The position numbers and the translations under genes are program-made. The notes beneath the pieces are model-generated. The model did no database searches and was not told the DNA's origin. It saw nothing but the letters and a program-made list of their open reading frames with translations. A stretch of DNA of 64,000 nt, from contig QUOL01000004.1 of the NCBI GenBank assembly GCA_009761415.1, positions 1,116,001 to 1,180,000 on the forward strand, written 5' to 3'. The stretch comes from Sarcomyxa edulis. Taxonomy: Eukaryota > Basidiomycota > Agaricomycetes > Agaricales > Mycenaceae. Shown piece by piece: positions 56,101-64,000 of the stretch. Within the stretch, counting starts at the first letter, position 1. Every line of letters begins with the position of its first letter.

Positions 56101-56564
56101 ATTAGTCAAGAGTAGTGTTTAGAGAGATTAAAACGTTCACCATGTATTTCGGCCCACCATGATCAACTGCTACAAGATGTGTTACTCGATCCGTGAATGG
56201 ATTCGAAGGAGTCGCCCCAAGTTCCATTGCTTGCTTGAACAGCGAAGGCTGCGAGCAGGATTGTGAGCGGGGCTATATGTAACGGAATGTATACGCGACT
56301 TGCCTTGTCGAGCACACCGGTGGCACATATCACGAAGCCCTTGAATGGTCTCGGACATGTATCTCCAATGAACGTATCGTCATCGGCAAGTTGGCTGTCC
56401 TGTACCCACCATGTCGAGGCTTCTTGAGGAGGTCGCGAGACTGCACCAGGTTGTGCAGGTCGAAGTTTGACATTTGGGACCTAAATTGGGATGGTAAAAT
56501 AGTGTAAAAAAGGACACAAAATCTAAGGAACTACCTTACTGGACTTGTTTCCTCGTCGTTTCAT
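53131..56564 (-). CDS. DPB11: Four-BRCT checkpoint scaffold, Dpb11/Rad4/TopBP1 homologue
   Basis: Multi-exon gene starting MKRRGNKSSK at 56564. BRCT1 reads RPFKGFVICATGV and ATPSNPFTDRVTHLVA. Next is KPSWITESYKVWLHGD, completing the first repeat. BRCT2 is LPIFSGVVLSPSGITD with THLLCSGDEETDKMRYA and HLVWEEWFWDS. BRCT3 is IFAGLKFRALGEAKSPSVRNAI and VDYILVRLV. BRCT4 is GLDQSEACWVRRLIRAFG and RSTHLLCPSGTGAKFDKA with INMAWLAEI. A long disordered tail has RRLTRIPSSKSPSP and basic GRVKRSTRLAGF at 53131. Four BRCTs and this order match the replication-initiation and checkpoint protein that bridges Sld3/RecQL4-type partners and the ATR kinase. The intron at 56249-56303 has a GC donor (AAG/gcaagt). The start is 31 bp from the divergent Rix7 gene. 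Confidence 0.85.
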
Positions 56565-56595
56565 CGTCAAGAACAGAGCTGAGGAGGTCGTCGCG
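56565..56595. promoter_or_regulatory. Very short divergent start-codon gap, bidirectional promoter
   Basis: Only 31 bp separate the chosen Dpb11 start (56564) and the first Met candidate of the Rix7 gene (56596). Promoter elements must overlap the two transcribed regions if both starts are right. The Rix7 start is uncertain, so the gap may be larger. Confidence 0.35.
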
Positions 56596-59514
<2,919 letters not shown>

Positions 59515-59586
59515 AATCAGGTACAAATGTCCGTTGCGATCACGATGGGTAATATACAATGTTTTATACTTGCAAATGCTTGTTGT

Positions 59587-61164
59587 TCAGACTTGACCAA
59601 CTTTCTTCACGCCTGCGACGACGCGTTCATTACGTCTCCAGAAATCCACCAGAATCTCTGCAAGTCGTGTTGGGTTATCCTAGAGATGCCACCTTTCAGC
59701 GAGGGAAAAAAGTGATATATAAAATAAAGACATACTTCGTGTAGCATGTGTCCTACGCCTGGGACGACTGTCATCTGGAATTTACCCTGCATCTGGCCGA
59801 TCATGAGCTCTGTGTCGAGTCGATCGGTCCCTGCCAGAACAAGGAGACGTGCGGTTCGAGCTGCCAAAAACTTGCTCGAAAGACCAGTGAACCAGCCTAG
59901 CACGACAGCAAATAAGAAATTGTCATCACATATAAGACGAAAATGGTCATACTAGACCAGTACGGTGCTGTAGACCGCAGCGGTGTCCTCCATTGATATT
60001 TTGGAAGTAGAGGCGAATCCGACGGTGATTCCTTGAAAACGGATGGGATCGATACTCGTGCTGAGTTGGCATTTCTGATAGCTTTCGTGCTGACGCTATA
60101 TGGAATGAGGTCAGCTTCCTAGATTTCATGACGGACCACTCACTGCCATTCGATAGCTTCTTCTAAACTATCGAACCCGTCTGGCCGTGCATTGAGTAGA
60201 TTATTCATGAAAGGCAGTGCATCGATAGCAGAGCCTGTGATGGGTTTGAATATGCAAGTGAACGCAGATAGTAGAGAGAAATCTGACCTTCGACCACGTC
60301 CAAAACAGCTACGCCACCAATTGAATATTTTTGCTCAAGTAGCATAGGGCACCCACGGACGACCACAGAGCCACCCATGCTATGTCCCACCAGCTAGACA
60401 GGATGCTGCTTCAGAATATGAGCAATAGGTATCAATCGTTGTGATCTCACCAGTAGACTAGGTGTATTGGCTGGTTCTGGAAAGACGGTTCGTATAAGGT
60501 CAACAAAGTCAGCAACGAGCACATCGATCGATAGGTCGTCATCAGGTTTCGTAGATGTTGTCTTTCCTGAGAGTCAATTCCTACAATGTTACTTCAAGAG
60601 GTTCAAGGGAGACAAATGATAGCTAACCGTGTCTTCTTGCGTCATAGGCAAGTACTCCGCATTCCCCATTTGTCATGTCATTTACTTCCTTTGCAAAACA
60701 CGCAAACGAGAGGCCAGAGTATCCGGCTCCATGATGACATATCATAACGGTTCCATTGGCAAACTTTGGTGGTGTGTAATATACACGACAGTCAAGTGCA
60801 CGATGTTCCAGAGAGACTTGAGCTGCAGAATCAAAGAAGGGGGCTGCAGAAATTGGGGCAAACGCGGGGTTTGGTGGACGTTTGGGTTTACTCCTTGGAG
60901 TCATTGCAGGCCTTTCAGAGACGTTCTATCATATGAGAACTTTCCATTCTATATGGGAGAGATTTGCATAGTGAAATAGACTCGCATTGCTGGTGGTCCC
61001 ATGCCACTACCAGGTAGAGGTCCTAAAGTATCGCCAGTGTCTTCTTCTTCGTCCTCGTCCTCGTCTTGGCCATGGTCAACGTGTGCAGGAATGTGTGTTG
61101 GTAATTTAGATATCCGCGCGCTAATTGCTGAGCGATATAGATTGGACATCTGGCTTCTGTACAA
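59587..61164 (-). CDS. PPE1: Protein phosphatase methylesterase 1 (PP2A demethylase), Ppe1/PME-1
   Basis: Alpha/beta-hydrolase that removes the C-terminal methyl ester from the PP2A catalytic subunit. Exons: MYRSQMSNLYRSAISARISK (start 61164, or MSNLYRS at 61149), a short acidic segment, then AQVSLEHRALDCRVYYTPPK, GTVMICHHGAGYSGLSFACF, GVLAYDARRHG, LLVGHSMGGSVVVRG (nucleophile Ser), DVVEGSAIDALPFMNNLLNA, ARLLVLAGTDRLDTELMIGQ (acid) and VVPGVGHMLHEDNPTRLAEI (His), ending VKKVGQV at 59587. The HHGAG oxyanion motif, SMGG elbow and MLHED-P histidine are diagnostic of the family. Both ends of the gene are close to neighbours, so the convergent Rix7 transcript probably overlaps its 3' end. Confidence 0.87.
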
Positions 61165-61537
61165 ACTTCAGAAATCAAGAATCGATAACTTGCCAGTGCA
61201 CATCCAGCTCAGCTGCCGATTTCTTATGGGTATGTTTGCCGCCAACTTCGGATTCAAATACCGCGCTTCCAGATTCGGTATGTCAGATTTTATGACCATC
61301 TCTATAGGCTCTATCTATCCTAAGTACATGTACCTGAAAGGCTCGGAATTACATTTGCTTGATCTCACGATGTTCTCGGATAGATCTTGTCAGTAGTGAT
61401 ATATTGATAGCCCATCGCGGTCCCTCAACATCAGATATCGTCGATCTCGACCCATGCATCGGTGCTGTAGACAGAGTTAGGCTTGACGAGATGATGATTC
61501 TCATGATAATGGCTTTGATAGCACAAGAAAAATATCA
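61165..61537. other. Intergenic region upstream of Ppe1 and downstream of the F-box gene
   Basis: About 370 bp. Plus-strand ORFs here are not supported. It should hold the Ppe1 promoter. Confidence 0.4.
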
Positions 61538-63139
61538 TCATTTCGATACAAGTAGGGAATCCCGTCTTTGCTGTTCTCTCCGAGCCGGCTGTACCAAGTC
61601 CCTGATCATCTCGTCCACTTTTCTCCAAGCCTCGCAATGCTTTCCAGACATCTCGAAATCGATCTTTTGAAGGCTCGGGAACATCTGATCAAGATACCGA
61701 GCTACCATTACCGGGTTTACAACAGGCGACGCGAATGGACAGAAGTGCTGCAACCCATGGGTCGAGACTTCGGTGCTGGACGAATCAGGCAGTTTATTAT
61801 GGGTATTTATCGTCATCTCCAGTCTCGTTAAACGAGGGCAATGACGTGACAGATGCTCGAGTCCGACTAGTGTAGGGGTCGTGGAACTGTTTGCCTGGGG
61901 GATCCGGAGCGACATGATTTTAGGCCAAGCTGATGCCATCTTGAAAACATCTTCATCGGAAATGGCTAAGGACGGGAAGGCCCCTAAGCGAAAGCATGTA
62001 ATATGCGGTAGTGCCAACAACGGCCGGATACAGGACACGTTGACGGAGATCCCGGGCTCGAACGACAGAGGCCGCACAGAACAACATTGCAGCGTTCGCA
62101 ATGATGAGAAACAATTGGCTACCGTGTCGAAACAAATTGTGAGGTTGTGGTCGTTGATAGCCGGAAGACCAGATAAAAGAAGAGTAGAAAATTGAATATC
62201 AAGCTCCTTCAGGGAAGGCGCCCTCAACTTTTCAAGGTATAGCGGGATAGAGGAGATATGACCCCTAATAGTTAATTTTCTCAAGGATTTAAGTGGCGCT
62301 GGAGGATGTATGTCACATTCAGAGATAGGCGAGACGAAGATCCTGAGTTCGACCAAATCCTGGAAATGGCAGAGGTAATTCAGGATGTGCAGATTGACTT
62401 GCGTGGGGTCAAGTCTCGAGATGTCGAGAAAACGGAGTTGCTGAAGAGAGGTTATGTCTGCACAAGCAAATGAGGTAGTTTCCCCTCCGATAGAGAGGCG
62501 CCGCAACTGAGGTGAATGATGGCATAGCCCATCCCAAAATCTTTTCAACGAGCAACCCGGTTCGAAGCCTCCCTTCGGCGATACTGAGATATTCACTTCA
62601 CGCAGAAGGGGCGAACGCAACAAGACTAATTCTGGGGTAGAATTGGTTGCGCCGATGACATGTAGATCTAGTAAGGCAGGGAAGAGGATTCTACGCGATT
62701 GAGCGATTTCCAGGTATATCTCTGGGCATACGGTGCGACGTGTTCGAAGTGCGAAGTCGATGGTAAGATATCGTACGCGATTGGCATATCTATCGAAACG
62801 AAGCCAGTTTTCGTCGGTAATGGGGCTTCTAAGCACCTGCTCGAAAACTTGTCAAGAGAAGCTAATGTAAATCAGAATGTCTGGGCAACACACCAGGGAT
62901 TGAGTACCGATCATACCAACTGTGGAAACGGGAAGAATCTGCAGAAGAGGAAGGATGCTGCGCATTTCTCGCCATAGCACATCCAAAGCAGGCGACGAGA
63001 AAGTTTGACAAGATAGTGCTGCCGATACGAGGGATTTCTTATCAGTGGACGCGCCTGAATCGTGTCCAGGGGCAAAATTTCGAAAGATCTCTAGGATGAT
63101 CTCTTGAATCAAGAAGATAGAAGGCAGCGTCCCAGACAT
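61538..63139 (-). CDS. F-box/leucine-rich-repeat-like protein (intact paralogue of the relic at 44.4 kb)
   Basis: Two exons. The first (start 63139, MSGTLPSIFLIQEI; MNELSEG at 63202 is an alternative) encodes an F-box-like region: QEIILEIFRNFAPG, DKKSLVSAALSCQTFSSPAL and DVLWREMRSILPLLQILP. A 69-bp intron joins VVFEQVLRSPITDENW. The second exon is leucine-rich, with imperfect repeats ending at 61538, such as LLDLHVIGATNSTPELVLL, LRRLSIGGETTSFAC, FLDISRLDPTQVNLHILNY, LKSLRKLTIRGHISS and LPHITCFRLGAFP. Such proteins act as substrate adaptors of SCF ubiquitin ligases, and mushrooms carry hundreds. The target is unknown. All segments that are broken in the relic are intact here. Confidence 0.75.
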
Positions 63140-64000
63140 GGTGCTGAGTCTGCTGATGTTTGAGCTAGTAAGGTGACAAGGTCCTTCAGAGAGTTCGTTC
63201 AATCACATACTGAGGTTGTGAAGTTACTTATGAGCTGGTGCGGTGTGTTCTGTAACTGAGGCAGATCAATCTGAAGTTCAAAAGCCAAGCTTCAGGCCCC
63301 CTCTCCAGACTTCGTGCGTGTGTGTATCTCGTCAGTAGTGTGGCGTACAACTTGAAGAGCTATATAATATTCGGAGGTTAAGCCAAATAGGTGTTGGTCT
63401 GCTTCGATAGAAGATTGAAGTCTATGGCGCAGAAAAGGGCGGATATAGCTGAAGATATGACTACGTGTTTTGTTTCCGTCTGCCACGAAGTAAAAAAAAC
63501 TTGTTCGAAGTTGGTGGATGAGGGATGACCGGCGCTTGACCGGGGCTCCCGGCCGGCGGTCAGGCTGCAATTGAATAAAGTCCGAGACCCTCCGTACGTG
63601 TTGCCACATCTCCCGGGCCAATACTCTCCAATACTAGTACTTACCCCGTCTTTCACTGTCAGAAATTGACTGCTATCCCAGTCGCCGACTTGCTGCAGGT
63701 TTTCTTTTCCAATCGTGAAGCGCGAGGATGTCGAAACTGGTGATCTCTGCTGGTTGAGGATGCCTGCTGGTATCCGAATCGATGGACGCACAGTAGATGC
63801 GGGACCTTTACCTGGCCTGCGAGACCTCAGAGGAGTTCAGGATCTTGGGATGCAGGTAAGGACACGCGAGGTACCCCAGGCTGGCAGATCAAGTTGTCAG
63901 TGGGAATGAACCCACGACGCGACGAACGACTTGACCGCGATACAACCAGCCTCGCCACCAATCGAGAGCTAATCAGCCTCCTTCCATGTTCATCATACAG
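63140..64000. other. Right end, unresolved
   Basis: About 860 bp. A frame on the minus strand is open from 64000 to 63828 (57 codons, beginning LYDEHGRRLISSRLVARLVV) and another runs 63378-63791 (MRPSIRIPAGILNQQRSP). Together they could be the end of a gene that continues beyond the window, but no family, splice pair or start confirms it. No gene is called. The F-box promoter should lie near 63150-63250. Confidence 0.35.

Noticed and set aside
63860..63960. tRNA-like T arm on the minus strand (GTGGGTTCATTCCCAC).
   Set aside because: The hairpin loop is 6 nt, and no acceptor or D stem pairs around it.

Overview
The window is nuclear DNA of a filamentous basidiomycete, most likely a mushroom-forming agaricomycete. 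Genes are dense and split by many short introns (about 45-75 bp, GT...AG, a few GC...AG), intergenic gaps are short, and the paralogue families (HGD-type TKL kinases, P450s, F-box/LRR proteins) are typical of that group. Nothing bacterial, viral or organellar was seen, and no RNA gene could be supported. Gene models were spliced by eye from both strands; most ends are reliable, but some first exons are not.

Layout. 0-5 kb: end of a + strand gene, a TKL-like kinase (A, -), and a nuclear-looking hypothetical protein (-). 4.9-12 kb: conserved genes for a NIFK/Nop15 ribosome-biogenesis RRM protein (+), a Pho84-type phosphate transporter (-), an ETFRF1/LYRM5 LYR protein (+) and eIF1A with tiny exons (+). 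12-16 kb: kinase B (-), whose 3' end is tandemly duplicated into a decayed copy. 16-21 kb: a secreted GH43 glycosidase (-) and a secreted SRPBCC protein (-). 21-25 kb: cytochrome P450-1 (+) and a wax-synthase/MBOAT acyltransferase (+). 25-31 kb: a WD40 protein (-) and a Yvc1-type TRP calcium channel (-). 31-36 kb: kinase C (+) converging on P450-2 (-). 37-41 kb: a methyltransferase, an alpha/beta hydrolase and a disordered Pro/Thr-rich protein, all +. 42-53 kb: four tandem paralogues encoding secreted proteins with two beta-sandwich domains and a C-terminal anchor, plus an F-box/LRR pseudogene and a hypothetical gene. 53-63 kb: a four-BRCT Dpb11/TopBP1 protein (-) divergent from the Rix7/NVL AAA ATPase (+), which converges on PP2A methylesterase Ppe1 (-), then an intact F-box/LRR gene (-).

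The housekeeping genes (ribosome biogenesis, translation initiation, phosphate uptake, Ca2+ release, replication checkpoint, PP2A regulation) sit among fast-evolving accessory genes that show duplication and decay: three kinases, an inverted P450 pair in which one copy lacks 24 residues, a segmental duplication of about 1.95 kb that made two of the array genes, and an F-box relic. The most promising unexplained unit is the four-gene array at 41.9-52.9 kb. It has a conserved exon plan with the signal peptide on its own exon, two related beta-sandwich domains, a Ser/Thr-rich stalk and a membrane-anchor tail. The P450s, acyltransferase, methyltransferase and hydrolase could form a loose tailoring-gene neighbourhood, but no backbone synthase is present.
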